Source of the DNA: Paenibacillus sp. J31TS4 | Lineage (GTDB): Bacteria > Bacillota > Bacilli > Paenibacillales > NBRC-103111 | DNA length: 64,000 nt | Direction: 5' to 3' | Assembly: GCF_018403265.1 (NCBI RefSeq) | Contig: NZ_BOSI01000001.1 | Coordinates: 1,860,001-1,924,000, forward strand | Shown: one piece after another, positions 43,395 through 52,531 of the stretch | Layout: each line of letters begins with the position of its first letter | Numbering within the stretch: the stretch's first letter is position 1 | Notes under the pieces: model-generated | The model's database searches: none | The model's input: only the letters and a program-made list of their open reading frames with translations | Told to the model about the DNA's origin: nothing | Program-made: the position numbers and the translations under genes

Positions 43395-43441
43395 CCGTTC
43401 CCCTTATTCATTTGATCTGAAAAATCTGCCCTTCACGACGA

Positions 43442-43480
43442 ACAGGCTGCCGGTATCCGGCAGCCTGTCCTCTTCTTCTC
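43442..43480 (+). terminator. Terminator of alkA
   Basis: ACAGGCTGCCGG and CCGGCAGCCTGT pair perfectly around TAT, followed by CCTCTTCTTCTCC. Confidence 0.8.
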
Positions 43481-43527
43481 CTATTCTGCTTGTTCTCCCC
43501 GCTTCCCGAGCCGGTCCAGATAGGCTA

Positions 43528-44388
43528 TCATTTCCCGATTAACAATAAAAACTTTAGCACTAACACGACTGCCGAAATGATTACTGTTTTTTCGGTCGTG
43601 ATCACGATACGAAGATCACTGGAAGGATCAATAATTTGTTTGATGCGATAATTAACTGCTTCATTTGCAAAATGAGTCCCCGCTCCAACTGCATGGTTAG
43701 TGTTGCCTTTAACTAATGATAACAAAACCTTCCCTATCGGCACCTCTGAGTTCATGCGGTTAATCGCATACCGGTCAGCGAGAAGCTCTGCCCAGATGGA
43801 ATAATAACGAGATAAGTCCTTTATGACGGGAACAAAGGCCAATCCTTTGCTTAGAAAGGTAAGCATGTTCATTTGGAAAGGGTGCCGTGATTTACAATGA
43901 TAAACTTCATGATGAAGAATCGCCTCTATCTCAACTTCCGTAAACTTGGAAAGAACATATGTAGAGATAAGGATCTTCGGCTTCAAAATGCCATACGACA
44001 TGGCTACAAAAGAAGAGTCCTTAATTACAATAATTTTTGTCTGTTCATGACGAAATCGGTCATTCCAAGTTAAGGTTGATTGGGGATCGAAACGTTCTTT
44101 AATATAACGTTGTAATTTGATACGAAGAATAAACTGTTCCGTAAAATAATAAATGGCAGCTATACAAAAGTAGGCTATGAATCCATTATAAAGCTGCCCC
44201 ATAATAACATGAGATAAAGTAAGATCTCGGAGTATCGCGATAACCAATTGGCTTGTATTATCCGTTCCAGGAAGATCATTTAATTGATGGAATATATTAT
44301 AACCCATTTGAAACAAAATCCAGCTTACAAGACAAAAAATTAGAGCAAGTATTACTTTTGGTTTAAATGGCATGTCCTCTAATCTCAC
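43528..44388 (-). CDS. M56 family membrane metallopeptidase (BlaR1/MecR1-like, no sensor domain)
   Basis: 286 residues. Membrane helices lie at about 11-33, 66-90 and 262-282. The zinc-protease site is HEVYH at 160-164 in ILHHEVYHCKSRHP. There is no extracellular penicillin-binding sensor domain as in BlaR1, so it does not look like a beta-lactam sensor. The start is GTG overlapping the BlaI stop by four bases (GTGA), so the pair is coupled. Such M56 proteases cleave, or trigger cleavage of, the BlaI repressor. Together they follow qoxABCD and are AT-rich like it, suggesting control of the oxidase operon. Confidence 0.85.
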   Translation of the reverse strand: MRLEDMPFKPKVILALIFCLVSWILFQMGYNIFHQLNDLPGTDNTSQLVIAILRDLTLSHVIMGQLYNGFIAYFCIAAIYYFTEQFILRIKLQRYIKERFDPQSTLTWNDRFRHEQTKIIVIKDSSFVAMSYGILKPKILISTYVLSKFTEVEIEAILHHEVYHCKSRHPFQMNMLTFLSKGLAFVPVIKDLSRYYSIWAELLADRYAINRMNSEVPIGKVLLSLVKGNTNHAVGAGTHFANEAVNYRIKQIIDPSSDLRIVITTEKTVIISAVVLVLKFLLLIGK

Positions 44389-44819
44389 TCAATTTCATCA
44401 TTATTTTTCATTTCATTGAGCTTTTTTTCCAGCTTTTTAATCAATTCCGGATCTGCATAATCCAGCCGTTCTATGAAATGATTGACAACCAGCGGACCAA
44501 AATCTTCAATTAACTCTTCCGTCACGACTCTGGTTTGCTTACTGATGAACTGTTCTTTTGTTTGAGTAGGATAAAAGTAGGTTAGCCGGTTGCGGCCTCC
44601 TCCTGTTGATTCTTTGCGCAAAACCCCTTTGTCCGTTAACCGGTTCATGACTGTCATAACGGCATTAAAAGATATGGGATCCTCACGATTGATCATTTCG
44701 TGGGCTTGCTTAATCGTGAGCTTTTCTTTTTCCCATAACGTATTCATTACCTTTACTTCAAGTGAGCCGAAAAAGCGATGCAGTCCATGTTCATTCATAT
44801 TAAATTTATTAATTCTCAT
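44385..44819 (-). CDS. BlaI/MecI/CopY family transcriptional repressor
   Basis: 144 residues from the ATG at 44819, with AGAGGCGA upstream; the frame extends 48 codons further without similarity. The winged helix covers LEVKVMNTLWEKEKLTIKQAHEMI and FNAVMTVMNRLTDKGVL, followed by a wing RLTYFYPT and the dimerisation helices. BlaI-type repressors bind TACA/TGTA dyads and are inactivated by an M56 protease, here encoded next with a 4-base overlap. It lies only 56 nt after qoxD on the same strand and is probably part of the qox transcript. That points to feedback control of the oxidase. Confidence 0.88.
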   Translation of the reverse strand: MRINKFNMNEHGLHRFFGSLEVKVMNTLWEKEKLTIKQAHEMINREDPISFNAVMTVMNRLTDKGVLRKESTGGGRNRLTYFYPTQTKEQFISKQTRVVTEELIEDFGPLVVNHFIERLDYADPELIKKLEKKLNEMKNNDEIE

Positions 44820-44875
44820 ATCCGGATCGCCTCTCGAGAAACCTTTTGTAAAGGAATTATAACACTCCTTTTTCT

Positions 44876-45181
44876 TTAATGCATGGAATTCAATACCCAT
44901 ACACTGCCTGCAACAATGACAAATGCAAGAAAAGCAGCAGACAGCATTTTGCCAACTTGCCAAATTCCATGTTCACCTTCAGATACATGCATGAACATAA
45001 ACAGTTGAATAGCAGCTTGTATAAATGCAAGGGCAAATACAGCAGCAACAATTACCCTGTACGATAAATTCGCCCATATCCCTATCCAAACTGCTGCAAA
45101 TGTTAGAATAATTGAGAAAAGGAAAGCAATAACCTGCGTCCATGGAAACCGACTATGTCCAGCTGCTTTATTTTCCATCAT
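44876..45181 (-). CDS. qoxD: Cytochrome aa3 quinol oxidase subunit IV
   Basis: 101 residues from ATG 45181, overlapping the qoxC stop (ATGA); the longer frame has no support. Three hydrophobic helices match the COX4-type subunit, with FIQAAIQLFMFMHVSEGEH as the family mark. It stabilises the quinol oxidase complex in the cytoplasmic membrane. Confidence 0.92.
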   Translation of the reverse strand: MMENKAAGHSRFPWTQVIAFLFSIILTFAAVWIGIWANLSYRVIVAAVFALAFIQAAIQLFMFMHVSEGEHGIWQVGKMLSAAFLAFVIVAGSVWVLNSMH

Positions 45182-45789
45182 CCCACCATCCCTAATAGGT
45201 ACACACCAGTAAAGACAAAGATCCATACAAAGTCTAAAAAGTGCCAGTACAGACTCGATACAAATACCTTTTTAGCTGTTTCCGGTGTTAACCCTCTTTT
45301 ACGTACTTGGTCAATTATCAACACGATCCAACCGATCCCAATGGAAACGTGAACCCCGTGCGTGCCCGTCAAAAGATAGAAAGAAGACCAGTGGGCATTT
45401 GTTCCAAGAGAAGCCCCTTCGTGCACTAAGAGAACGAACTCGGAAATCTCCATATAAAGAAATGCCAGCCCAAATAATAATGTAATGACTAACCAGAAAA
45501 TCATCGATTTAACACTATTGCGTCTCATTTCATTAATTGCTAATCCGGAAGTAAAACTACTGGTCAATAAAAGGAGTGTCATTATAATCGTGTTGGTTAA
45601 GTCAAACACTTCATTAGGCAGCGGACCTCCAACTGTCCCGCTTTTAAGGGCAAAATAAGCTGCGAATAATGTAGCGAATAAAGAAACTTCGGCCCCCAGG
45701 AAAATCCAAAAGCCAAATATGTTTAGTCTGCCGTTCTCAGACCTATACTCCAGGGGCGTGTTAAGACTCTTATTATTAGCATGTAACAT
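45178..45789 (-). CDS. qoxC: Cytochrome aa3 quinol oxidase subunit III
   Basis: 203 residues with five helices. FGFWIFLGAEVSLFATLFAAYFAL near 25-48, SSFYLLTGTHGVHVSIGIGWIVLI and ALYWHFLDFVWIFVFTGVYLLG-type C-terminal blocks are typical of subunit III. GGAGGCGTGATTT precedes the ATG, three bases after the qoxB stop. It is membrane embedded and supports proton uptake and assembly of the oxidase. Confidence 0.94.
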   Translation of the reverse strand: MLHANNKSLNTPLEYRSENGRLNIFGFWIFLGAEVSLFATLFAAYFALKSGTVGGPLPNEVFDLTNTIIMTLLLLTSSFTSGLAINEMRRNSVKSMIFWLVITLLFGLAFLYMEISEFVLLVHEGASLGTNAHWSSFYLLTGTHGVHVSIGIGWIVLIIDQVRKRGLTPETAKKVFVSSLYWHFLDFVWIFVFTGVYLLGMVG

Positions 45790-45792
45790 AAA

Positions 45793-47751
45793 TCACGCCT
45801 CCCCTTGATTTGATTGTTCCAATTCTCTAATTTCATCCACACTAACGTAATATCCCTTATCTCTATAGGAGCTGGTCGATCGAACGACCATGCAAGCAAG
45901 TATCCCTATTCCGCCAAGGACAGCCATCCACCACAATGCAAACACTAATCCGAATCCTGCAACAAAAAAGAGAACGGACATAAGAAAAGGAGTAGAAGCA
46001 TTACTAGGCATATGAATCGGTTCGTACGAGATGCTCTCTTCCTTCATTTCCTTTTTCTGTTGTTTGATGTGCCAGAAAGCATCTATCTCACTAACTTCAG
46101 GAATAACGGCAAAATTATAGTGCGGCGGGACAGCTGTTGTAGTTGCCCATTCAAGCGTACGACCGTTCCACGCATCTCCAGTCGTTTCTCTTTTGGCATG
46201 GCGCCAGCTATAGTTCACGTTGTAAACCAAGATTAGGAATCCAATGCCCATACCAATAGCTCCGATAGTAGAAACCACATTCAATGCCGTCCAACCATCT
46301 TCCGGAACGTAGGTATATACGCGTCTTGGCATGCCTGCAAACCCTAGCAAGAACTGTGGCAAGAAACAGACATTGAACCCTATTGTAAAAAACCAAAGTG
46401 CTAATTTTCCGAGTCGCTCATTCATTTTATGCCCAAACATTTTCGGATACCAGTATATGAAGCCTGCAAAGCAAGCAAATACAACGCCAGCAATTAATGT
46501 ATAGTGAAAGTGTGCAACGAGGAAATAATTATTATGATATTGAAAGTCCGCTGCTGCCATACCAAGCATGACACCCGTTACTCCCCCAATAATAAAGGTG
46601 GGAATAAACGCGAGTGCCCACATCATGGCAGTTGTAAATTGGATCCGCCCTTTGTATAGCGTTCCAAGCCAATTAAATATTTTAATGCCTGTCGGTATGG
46701 CAATGGCCATTGTAGTAATGGAGAAGACATTGTTTACTGCCGCGCTTCCACCCATTGTAAAGAAATGGTGAACCCAAACGAGAAAGCTAAGGAATGAAAT
46801 GACAACAAGAGATAGGATCATTGATTTAAAGCCAAACAAGGTTTTTCTGGCGAATGTTGCAATGACCTCTGAGAAAATACCGAACGCAGGCAATATAACG
46901 ATGTAAACCTCAGGATGTCCCCATAACCAAAAGAAGTTCGACCACAGCATCACATTTCCACCGCCGGTCAGAGTAAAGAAATGGGTTCCAAACAGTCTAT
47001 CAAATGTCATTAGCGCTAAACTTACCGTTAAAATCGGGAATGCAAACACGATAATGAACGAAGTGATTAATGTTGTCCATGAGAACATCGGCATTCGTAA
47101 TAATGTCATGCCTGGCGCTCGCATTTTGATAATGGTGACGATAAAGTTTATACCGGTTAATAGCGTACCAATCCCCGAAATTTGCAAACCAAGCAAATAA
47201 TAATTGATTCCTGGTCCCGGGCTTCCTTCAATGGCCAAAGGGGCATAATTTGTCCAACCGGCATCCGGCGATCCACCGAATACAAACGATATATTAAAAA
47301 GAATGGCACCAAAGAAGAACGACCAAAAACTTAAATTATTTAAATACGGGTAAGCCACATCTCTTGCTCCTAATTGCAAAGGAACAACTACGTTCATTAA
47401 TCCGAGCAAAAAGGGCATAGCCATAAATAAAATCATAATGGTTCCGTGTGTTGTGAAAATTTCATTATAATGCTGGGATGACAAAAATTCATTATTGGGC
47501 ACCGTTAATTGCGCTCGCATTAACAATGCATCTACACCGCCGCGAAACAGCATCAATAAGGCGGCGATAATATACATAATGCCTATTTTTTTATGATCGA
47601 CAGTCGTTATCCATTCGGTCCATAACCATTTCCATTTCTTATAATAAGTCAACGCAAATATAAGTCCAATCAAGGTAAGTAAGATAGAAACATTCGCTCC
47701 AACAATCAGTGGTTCATCTAAGATCAAGTTTTCTTTGATAAAATCAAACAC
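45793..47751 (-). CDS. qoxB: Cytochrome aa3 quinol oxidase subunit I
   Basis: 652 residues with about 14-15 helices. The haem and copper ligands are visible: H in FTTHGTIMI, the HPEVY motif (WGHPEVYIV) with the His-Tyr cross-link, the VHHFFT histidine pair, and HFHYTLIAG near the C-terminal third. This is the catalytic subunit that reduces oxygen to water using menaquinol. The start is GTG with GGGGGGAG upstream, three bases after the qoxA stop. The gene is AT-rich against most of the window. Confidence 0.97.
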   Translation of the reverse strand: MFDFIKENLILDEPLIVGANVSILLTLIGLIFALTYYKKWKWLWTEWITTVDHKKIGIMYIIAALLMLFRGGVDALLMRAQLTVPNNEFLSSQHYNEIFTTHGTIMILFMAMPFLLGLMNVVVPLQLGARDVAYPYLNNLSFWSFFFGAILFNISFVFGGSPDAGWTNYAPLAIEGSPGPGINYYLLGLQISGIGTLLTGINFIVTIIKMRAPGMTLLRMPMFSWTTLITSFIIVFAFPILTVSLALMTFDRLFGTHFFTLTGGGNVMLWSNFFWLWGHPEVYIVILPAFGIFSEVIATFARKTLFGFKSMILSLVVISFLSFLVWVHHFFTMGGSAAVNNVFSITTMAIAIPTGIKIFNWLGTLYKGRIQFTTAMMWALAFIPTFIIGGVTGVMLGMAAADFQYHNNYFLVAHFHYTLIAGVVFACFAGFIYWYPKMFGHKMNERLGKLALWFFTIGFNVCFLPQFLLGFAGMPRRVYTYVPEDGWTALNVVSTIGAIGMGIGFLILVYNVNYSWRHAKRETTGDAWNGRTLEWATTTAVPPHYNFAVIPEVSEIDAFWHIKQQKKEMKEESISYEPIHMPSNASTPFLMSVLFFVAGFGLVFALWWMAVLGGIGILACMVVRSTSSYRDKGYYVSVDEIRELEQSNQGEA

Positions 47752-47754
47752 CTT

Positions 47755-48672
47755 CTACTCCCCCCTTCTTACTTTAATCCCTTTTATCTCAACTCCATAC
47801 TTCTCGCGAATCTTCATTGCATACGCGGAATCTGTTCCATGATCTACGAATGCTAAATGAGTGGATGAAAAGGTCTTCTCATCAACGGTTTCAGGCAGCA
47901 TTAATTTTTCATAAGTTCCTTCATCTAGTTTGGGTGCATGATCTTGTGTTTCTTTCACCCAATTGTTATATTCCACTTCTTCTAAAGCTACAAATCTAAA
48001 CTGTTGATGAGTCATACCAGCACCCGTAAAGTTTGAGTTCCTGCCATTATATTCTCCTGGCTCATCTGCCTGAAGGTATAGGTCATTTACCATGCCTGGC
48101 ATTCCATAAATTTGACCGCCAATCTGGGGAACCCAGAAGGAAGCCATCGAATCTGCAGCGGTAACTTTGAAGAGAATGGGATGATTCTCAGGAACATTTA
48201 CGTAATTGACGGTTTCTATGTTTTCCTCGGGATAACTGAATATCCACTTCCAATCCGCGGCAGTAGCGTGAATAATAATGGGCTCTTTATTCATGGTTGA
48301 TTGTGGCGGTTCTTTTAAGGCGTAGAGGGCCTTAGCATTCGGAATAGATAAGGCAATAACGATTACTAGTGGAATGATCGTCCAGACAATTTCCAGCTTT
48401 GTACTGCCATGCATATCGGGTTGATAATCTTTCGCATTAAAATTATTGCGATCACGGTATTTTGAAACTATGTATGCGAACAAAATATATACAATGATTA
48501 ATATGGCAAGCATAAAATAGATGGAGTACATAATCAGATCCTTTTGGATGGCACCAATGGGTCCTTTGGGATCTAATATAATTAGGTCGCTGCGAAGGGC
48601 TAATGCAGTTATTACGAATAGGGAAATGAAACTTATCGTTACAATTAGCCAAGGTTTCCTATTTTTGAACAT
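47755..48672 (-). CDS. qoxA: Cytochrome aa3 quinol oxidase subunit II
   Basis: 305 residues from the ATG at 48672; a GTG at 48687 is an alternative in frame. An N-terminal signal/helix (about 8-26) and two membrane helices are followed by a cupredoxin domain (WKWIFSYPEENIETVNYV, ADSMASFWVPQIGGQIYGMPGM). The Cu-A Cys ligands are absent, which separates quinol oxidases from cytochrome c oxidases. It opens the qoxABCD operon. AAGGAAGGTGA stands upstream. Dyad sequences in the leader may bind regulators. Confidence 0.95.
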   Translation of the reverse strand: MFKNRKPWLIVTISFISLFVITALALRSDLIILDPKGPIGAIQKDLIMYSIYFMLAILIIVYILFAYIVSKYRDRNNFNAKDYQPDMHGSTKLEIVWTIIPLVIVIALSIPNAKALYALKEPPQSTMNKEPIIIHATAADWKWIFSYPEENIETVNYVNVPENHPILFKVTAADSMASFWVPQIGGQIYGMPGMVNDLYLQADEPGEYNGRNSNFTGAGMTHQQFRFVALEEVEYNNWVKETQDHAPKLDEGTYEKLMLPETVDEKTFSSTHLAFVDHGTDSAYAMKIREKYGVEIKGIKVRRGE

Positions 48673-48742
48673 AGTAGTTCCGTTCACCTTCCTTCTAAGT
48701 TGGTGTTAATTTGCAGCACAAATACAATGCTACAACAATTAA

Positions 48743-48757
48743 ACTATGTATTGTAGT
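48743..48757. promoter_or_regulatory. Possible BlaI-type operator before qoxA
   Basis: ACTATGTATTGTAGT is close to the BlaI/MecI operator core ACTACATATGTAGT, with one inserted base and a CA to TG change. It lies 71 bp before the qoxA start and overlaps a TACAAT -10-like box on the minus strand. Confidence 0.35.
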
Positions 48758-48812
48758 GTAAAACCGATTTGTCATTAGTTCTTCATCCTTTGTTCACCGG
48801 TTACTCACAATC

Positions 48813-48829
48813 TGAACACAGCTTGTTCA
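48813..48829. promoter_or_regulatory. TGAACA-N5-TGTTCA inverted repeat upstream of qoxA
   Basis: A perfect 6-bp dyad sits inside a cluster of TTGTGA/TCACAA-like half sites (48785-48835). TTGTGAA half sites are known for redox regulators such as ResD and Rex, so control of qox by redox state is possible. The factor cannot be named from sequence. Confidence 0.4.
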
Positions 48830-48870
48830 CAATTAGGATTTAAACTATGCTGAGTAGTTTTTTTACTAAA

Positions 48871-48916
48871 GAAAAAGCGCAGAGAAGCTGATGACACGCT
48901 TCTTCGCGCTTTTCTC
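48871..48916 (-). terminator. Terminator of the small exported-protein gene
   Basis: On the minus strand GAAAAGCGC and GAAGC pair with GCTTC and GCGCTTTTTC, followed by TTT. It lies 42 nt past the stop at 48958 and before the qox regulatory region. Confidence 0.75.
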
Positions 48917-48957
48917 AATTTGAAGATTCGCTTATAAGTAGCTAGACAGCATCAGTC

Positions 48958-49272
48958 TCACCAGTTCCATTGTCCACTTGTGAGCCCTATTTTCTCCGCA
49001 ACTAGTTTAAATACTGGTTTACGTTCCGGTTTCAGGAGTTCTTCCGTGCAGCTGGATTCCGCCTTATAATTAAGTTCCCGTGCTTTAGCTAGATTCCACT
49101 CCCCCAGATTATTGGTAGCTTGCGCTTGTTCAAAACAAGGGGGAGCGATATATGTCTTATAAGTATGTTCCAGGATGATTCTTGTGTGCGCGGGGGGAGC
49201 CGAATTTATTGGTATAAGGAATAATCCCCCACCTAGTAAAACAAGGAAACCAATTAACGCTTTTCTCGTCAT
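48958..49272 (-). CDS. Small exported protein of unknown function
   Basis: 104 residues with an N-terminal signal or anchor helix (ALIGFLVLLGGGLFLIPIN). A mature part of about 80 residues has TYKTYIAPPCFEQAQATNNLGEW and two cysteines that could form a disulphide. There is no haem motif. AGAGGTGAG precedes the ATG. It shares the AT-rich composition of the qox block and lies just upstream on the same strand, but has its own terminator. I do not recognise the family; a role in oxidase assembly is speculation. Confidence 0.6.
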   Translation of the reverse strand: MTRKALIGFLVLLGGGLFLIPINSAPPAHTRIILEHTYKTYIAPPCFEQAQATNNLGEWNLAKARELNYKAESSCTEELLKPERKPVFKLVAEKIGLTSGQWNW

Positions 49273-49372
49273 TTTCTCACCTCTTAGAAGGATCCTTCCG
49301 TCCTACCAACCCTACCAATGAACAAGCATCTGTTCAATAGATCCTACGATATGTCATGTATTCGTCACAGCC

Positions 49373-49401
49373 AACAGCCCGCCGGGCTCCGGCGGGCTGT
49401 T
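49373..49401. terminator. GC-rich hairpin between genes
   Basis: AACAGCCCGCCGG and CCGGCGGGCTGTT pair perfectly around GCT. On the plus strand it is followed by GGGTCTTCCTTTT; on the minus strand it lies about 45 nt past the pentapeptide gene stop. Confidence 0.6.
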
Positions 49402-49444
49402 GGGTCTTCCTTTTCTGTGTGCTGTTTCCGATCGGGCTATTGCT

Positions 49445-49867
49445 CTACCCTTTGGCGGCCGCTCCCTCATAAACCCGCAGCAGCTCCTCCACCGGGATGC
49501 CGTTGATGGTCAGGCCGACCATCTCGCAATCCGTGATGGCGACGTCCGTCAGATTGCACCCGCTGATCCGGCTGCCGGTCAGCTCGCAGTTTTCGAAGGT
49601 GAGCGGCCTCTGCTTGGCTTCCGGATCGTAGAGCGAATGACCAGGACCGGGCATGCCGATGTTGCGGATGGTCGCCCCGCCCAGCTGAGCGCCGTCGATC
49701 TCGAGATCGCTCAGATTCGCATCCGTAATTCGGGTGCCGGCCAGACAGACGTCCCGGAACGTCATGCGGCTCGCCCCGACGCATTCGAAGGTCGAGCCGT
49801 CTATGCTCGCCTGCTTCGCTTCAATCCGCTTCGTGGCCTGCTTAATCGCGACAACCTCTGTTTGCAT
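49445..49867 (-). CDS. Pentapeptide repeat protein
   Basis: 140 residues with repeated A(N/D)LxG-like units such as TDANLSDLEIDGAQLGGATI and ENCELTGSRISGCNLTDVAI. These form a right-handed quadrilateral beta-helix. It has no signal peptide and is probably cytosolic. Some small pentapeptide proteins protect gyrase, but nothing here shows that. GGAGGGACTTTGCC precedes the ATG. Monocistronic. Confidence 0.85.
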   Translation of the reverse strand: MQTEVVAIKQATKRIEAKQASIDGSTFECVGASRMTFRDVCLAGTRITDANLSDLEIDGAQLGGATIRNIGMPGPGHSLYDPEAKQRPLTFENCELTGSRISGCNLTDVAITDCEMVGLTINGIPVEELLRVYEGAAAKG

Positions 49868-50046
49868 GGCAAAGTCCCTCCAGCCTGATTAATTGGATTC
49901 CATAATTTAACAATATACAGGGACTTGTCCTCTGTAAAGAGCATTTTTTGCGCTGGCTGCGCACCGCCTCTTGCGGAACGGCAAACAGCCGCCGGTCGTT
50001 CCGGCGGCTGGAGAGAGGATGTCTGGGAACGTCTAGCCTCCGTTTG

Positions 50047-50346
50047 TCAGGAAGGGAGACCGACGGCTGTCTCAATATTCTGGAGATCGAGCCGGATCTG
50101 CTCGTTCACGAGGTGCGGGTGGTACCAGCCCCGGTCGATCATGTAGGCGGAGATTCGCTCATGCGTGTCGATCGCTTCCTCCAGTTGCTTCTCCAGCACC
50201 GCCTTTACCTCCGGCGTGGCGCATTCCGTAACGGCCATCGCGTAGTTGCGGACGCCGCTCTTGGCGTTCACGAGAAAATCCATCGCGATGACCTGGTCCG
50301 TCATCTGGTCCATCCCCGTCAGATGCTCAAGGATCGTATTTAACAT
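50047..50346 (-). CDS. Spore coat protein, CotF family
   Basis: 99 residues from the ATG at 50346 with AAGGAGGGG upstream; the longer frame is unsupported. The CotF core is AMDFLVNAKSGVRNYAMAVTECATPEVKAVLEKQL, a ferritin-like helical bundle, followed by AYMIDRGWYHPH. It is probably a structural coat protein. It lies 14 nt after a small CotF-N-like gene and is the last gene of the five-gene operon. A paralogue of 128 residues lies at the start of the same operon. Confidence 0.85.
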   Translation of the reverse strand: MLNTILEHLTGMDQMTDQVIAMDFLVNAKSGVRNYAMAVTECATPEVKAVLEKQLEEAIDTHERISAYMIDRGWYHPHLVNEQIRLDLQNIETAVGLPS

Positions 50347-50360
50347 CCTGCTTCCCCTCC

Positions 50361-50558
50361 TTAATGCATGGCTTTGGCCAGCAGGTCTCCGAGCTCCTGC
50401 AGCTGCCGCGTGCCGGTCTGAACATCCTGCCGGAGAATCTCTTGGAGCGCGGGGTCGGAAACCAGCGGCTGCATCAGCTTGGACTTGGTCAAGCATACCG
50501 TCTTGAAGGTGGCCATCTCGTGAACCTCCAGCGTTTCGTGCAAAGCGTAAGTAGGCAT
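50361..50558 (-). CDS. Small CotF-N-like coat-associated protein
   Basis: 65 residues. HETLEVHEMATFKTVCLTKSKLM resembles the N-terminal helix of CotF proteins. It is clearly paralogous to the 87-residue protein at 52102-52365 (both share LHE-x-FKT-CL-KSKLMQ-LV-D). AGGAGGAACGCAGGC precedes the ATG. It lies directly upstream of a CotF gene, so small and large proteins may form a split CotF. Confidence 0.75.
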   Translation of the reverse strand: MPTYALHETLEVHEMATFKTVCLTKSKLMQPLVSDPALQEILRQDVQTGTRQLQELGDLLAKAMH

Positions 50559-50585
50559 TGCCTGCGTTCCTCCTATCTTCCGGGC

Positions 50586-51722
50586 TTAAGGCTTCAAGAC
50601 CACCTTGATGCAGTTGTCCGTCTTCGTGTCGAACATCTCGTACCCTCGCTTGGCTTCGCCCAGCGGGAGCACGTGCGTGATGATATCTCCCGGATCCACC
50701 TTGCCGGTCGCGACCAGCTCGTACATGTGCGGCATATAATGAATGACCGGCGCCTGTCCCGACCGGATATTAACGTTGCGCTGCATAATATCGCCAAGTG
50801 GAAACCCGTTGTAGCGCCCGGCGTAAACGCCGGTGATCTGGATGGTGCCCCCCTTGCGGACCGCCTGCGACGCGATAACGAACGCACTCATCGTGCCTCC
50901 CTGCAGCTTCATGCCGCTGGCAAGGAACTCGAGGTCGCTCATTTTGCCGTCCATCCCGACGGCATCAATGACGACATCGGCGCCTCCCTTGGTAATCTCC
51001 TTCAGATAGCTGCCGATGTTCGGCTGCTGCTCGAAGTTGAAGATCTCCACATGGTTCGTCCGTTTGGCGTGCTGAAGCCGGTAGTCCACGTAATCGACGG
51101 CGATGACCCGCTTCGCGCCCTTCAGCCAGCTGAATTTTTGCGCGAGCAGGCCGACCGGGCCGCAGCCCAGCACAATGACCGTATCCCCATCCTTAACCCC
51201 GGCATTGTCGACGCTCCAGAACGCCGTCGTCATGGCGTCGGAGATGAGGCACAGCTTCTCATCCGGCACCTCGCAGCTGTCGGGAAGTTTGAAGTGAGTG
51301 AAGTTCGCGTAGGGCACGCGCAAATATTCGGCTTGCCCGCCAGGATACCCGCCGGTCGTTCCCGAATAGCCGAAGTAGGCTCCCATATCCCCGTTGTCGT
51401 TGGAATTGTCACATTGGCTCTCCAAGTGATTCTTGCAATAGAAGCATTCGCCGCAGGCGATGTTGAACGGAATGACGACCCGGTCTCCCTTTTTCAACTT
51501 CGTGACACCTGGCCCCACCTCCTCGACGATGCCCATCGGCTCGTGCCCAATGACATAATTCTCCTGGAGGTTGGGAATCATCCCATGGATCAGATGCAGA
51601 TCAGATCCGCAGATGGCGGTTGTGGTCATGCGGACGATCATATCGTCCGGCTTCTCGATCTTCGGATCCGGCACCTCTTTGACGGCAACGTTCTTGATCC
51701 CTTGATAGGTGACGGCCTTCAT
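50586..51722 (-). CDS. Zinc-dependent alcohol dehydrogenase (formaldehyde dehydrogenase-like)
   Basis: 378 residues. The catalytic zinc site is formed by CGSDLH near 39-44 and GHEPMG near 59-64. The structural zinc loop has [15 protein letters not shown]. The NAD fold is [14 protein letters not shown] near 185-198. The enzyme is of the glutathione-independent formaldehyde dehydrogenase-like branch of medium-chain dehydrogenases. It overlaps the upstream CotF gene by four bases (ATGA). It is embedded between two CotF modules, so it is probably made in the sporulating cell. The substrate is unknown. Confidence 0.9.
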   Translation of the reverse strand: MKAVTYQGIKNVAVKEVPDPKIEKPDDMIVRMTTTAICGSDLHLIHGMIPNLQENYVIGHEPMGIVEEVGPGVTKLKKGDRVVIPFNIACGECFYCKNHLESQCDNSNDNGDMGAYFGYSGTTGGYPGGQAEYLRVPYANFTHFKLPDSCEVPDEKLCLISDAMTTAFWSVDNAGVKDGDTVIVLGCGPVGLLAQKFSWLKGAKRVIAVDYVDYRLQHAKRTNHVEIFNFEQQPNIGSYLKEITKGGADVVIDAVGMDGKMSDLEFLASGMKLQGGTMSAFVIASQAVRKGGTIQITGVYAGRYNGFPLGDIMQRNVNIRSGQAPVIHYMPHMYELVATGKVDPGDIITHVLPLGEAKRGYEMFDTKTDNCIKVVLKP

Positions 51723-52105
51723 GCGTTCGTTTCCTCCTTATGCACATCCGGCGTACGGTCGAACATGCCCTTGCGCGAGGTATCGCCAGGAAACAGCTGC
51801 ATGCGTCCCAGCATGACCGTGTTCTGAGCCGATTGCTGGTCCAGCTTATACTGCTCGCTCAGCTCGTACGGATGGAACCACTTCTTGCGGATCATGAGAT
51901 CGGAGATTTCCTGATGCAGGGCAATCCCCTGGCGCAGCTGGCTGCGCAGGACGGCGCGCGCTTCGGGAGAGGCCGTCTCTGTCAGGGCGATCGCCATGTT
52001 GCGGACGCCCTCCTTAGCTCGAACCAAGAAATCCATCGCGAACGTCATATCGGCCATCTCCGGCATGTTCATCGCGTTAATCGGATCGAGATAGTCACCG
52101 TTCAT
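51719..52105 (-). CDS. Spore coat protein, CotF family (second copy)
   Basis: 128 residues from ATG 52105 with GGAGGAAGC upstream. The core [31 protein letters not shown] matches the other CotF-like gene in this operon, followed by [21 protein letters not shown] hydrophilic C-terminal tail of about 30 residues is unique to this copy. It overlaps the genes on both sides by four bases. Confidence 0.85.
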   Translation of the reverse strand: MNGDYLDPINAMNMPEMADMTFAMDFLVRAKEGVRNMAIALTETASPEARAVLRSQLRQGIALHQEISDLMIRKKWFHPYELSEQYKLDQQSAQNTVMLGRMQLFPGDTSRKGMFDRTPDVHKEETNA

Positions 52106-52365
52106 ACGCTTCCTCCTTCCCCTACGATGGGCGTCGGCCGATTCGGCGGTACCGGGGCTTGGAACGGGGCTTTTGCATAAACCGTCTGCAGCTCGGCGAT
52201 AGCCTGGGCGGACTGCTCCACGTCCTTTTGCATCAGAGCCTTCAGCTCCTGATCGAACACCAGTCCCTGCATCAGCTTGGATTTGGCAAGACAAAGCGTT
52301 TTGAAATTTAGCGCTTCGTGCAGCTCCAGCGATTCGTGCGGAGCCAGCGATGGAAAAGCGGTCAT
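52102..52365 (-). CDS. Small CotF-N-like coat-associated protein (second copy)
   Basis: 87 residues. [34 protein letters not shown] aligns with the 65-residue paralogue; a Pro-rich tail is added. AAGGAGGTG precedes the ATG. It opens the five-gene coat operon and overlaps the next CotF gene by four bases. The upstream minus-strand region has a GCATACAGG sequence that could be a sporulation sigma-E or sigma-K -10, but no clear -35. Confidence 0.75.
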   Translation of the reverse strand: MTAFPSLAPHESLELHEALNFKTLCLAKSKLMQGLVFDQELKALMQKDVEQSAQAIAELQTVYAKAPFQAPVPPNRPTPIVGEGGSV

Positions 52366-52459
52366 ACCCTTTCACCTCCTTGCTTGCATACGGTTAGCTT
52401 TTCCCAACCGTCCCCCTGTATGCAGGGCAGGAAAGTGCCCTGGGCACGCCCGCCAACAG

Positions 52460-52486
52460 AAAAAAAGCCGTCCTTGTCGGACAGCT
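52460..52486 (-). terminator. Terminator of the phosphotransferase gene
   Basis: On the minus strand AGCTGTCC pairs with GGACGGCT (one wobble) around GACAA, followed by TTTTTTT. It separates the phosphotransferase gene from the coat operon. Confidence 0.85.
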
Positions 52487-52531
52487 CCTCTCCTCCGGTT
52501 ATGTTCGGTTGTCTAAGCTTCTCCCCTCGCT

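Noticed and set aside
43528-44819. Beta-lactam resistance regulator pair (BlaR1/BlaI)
   Set aside because: The M56 protein lacks the penicillin-binding sensor domain and no beta-lactamase gene is nearby.
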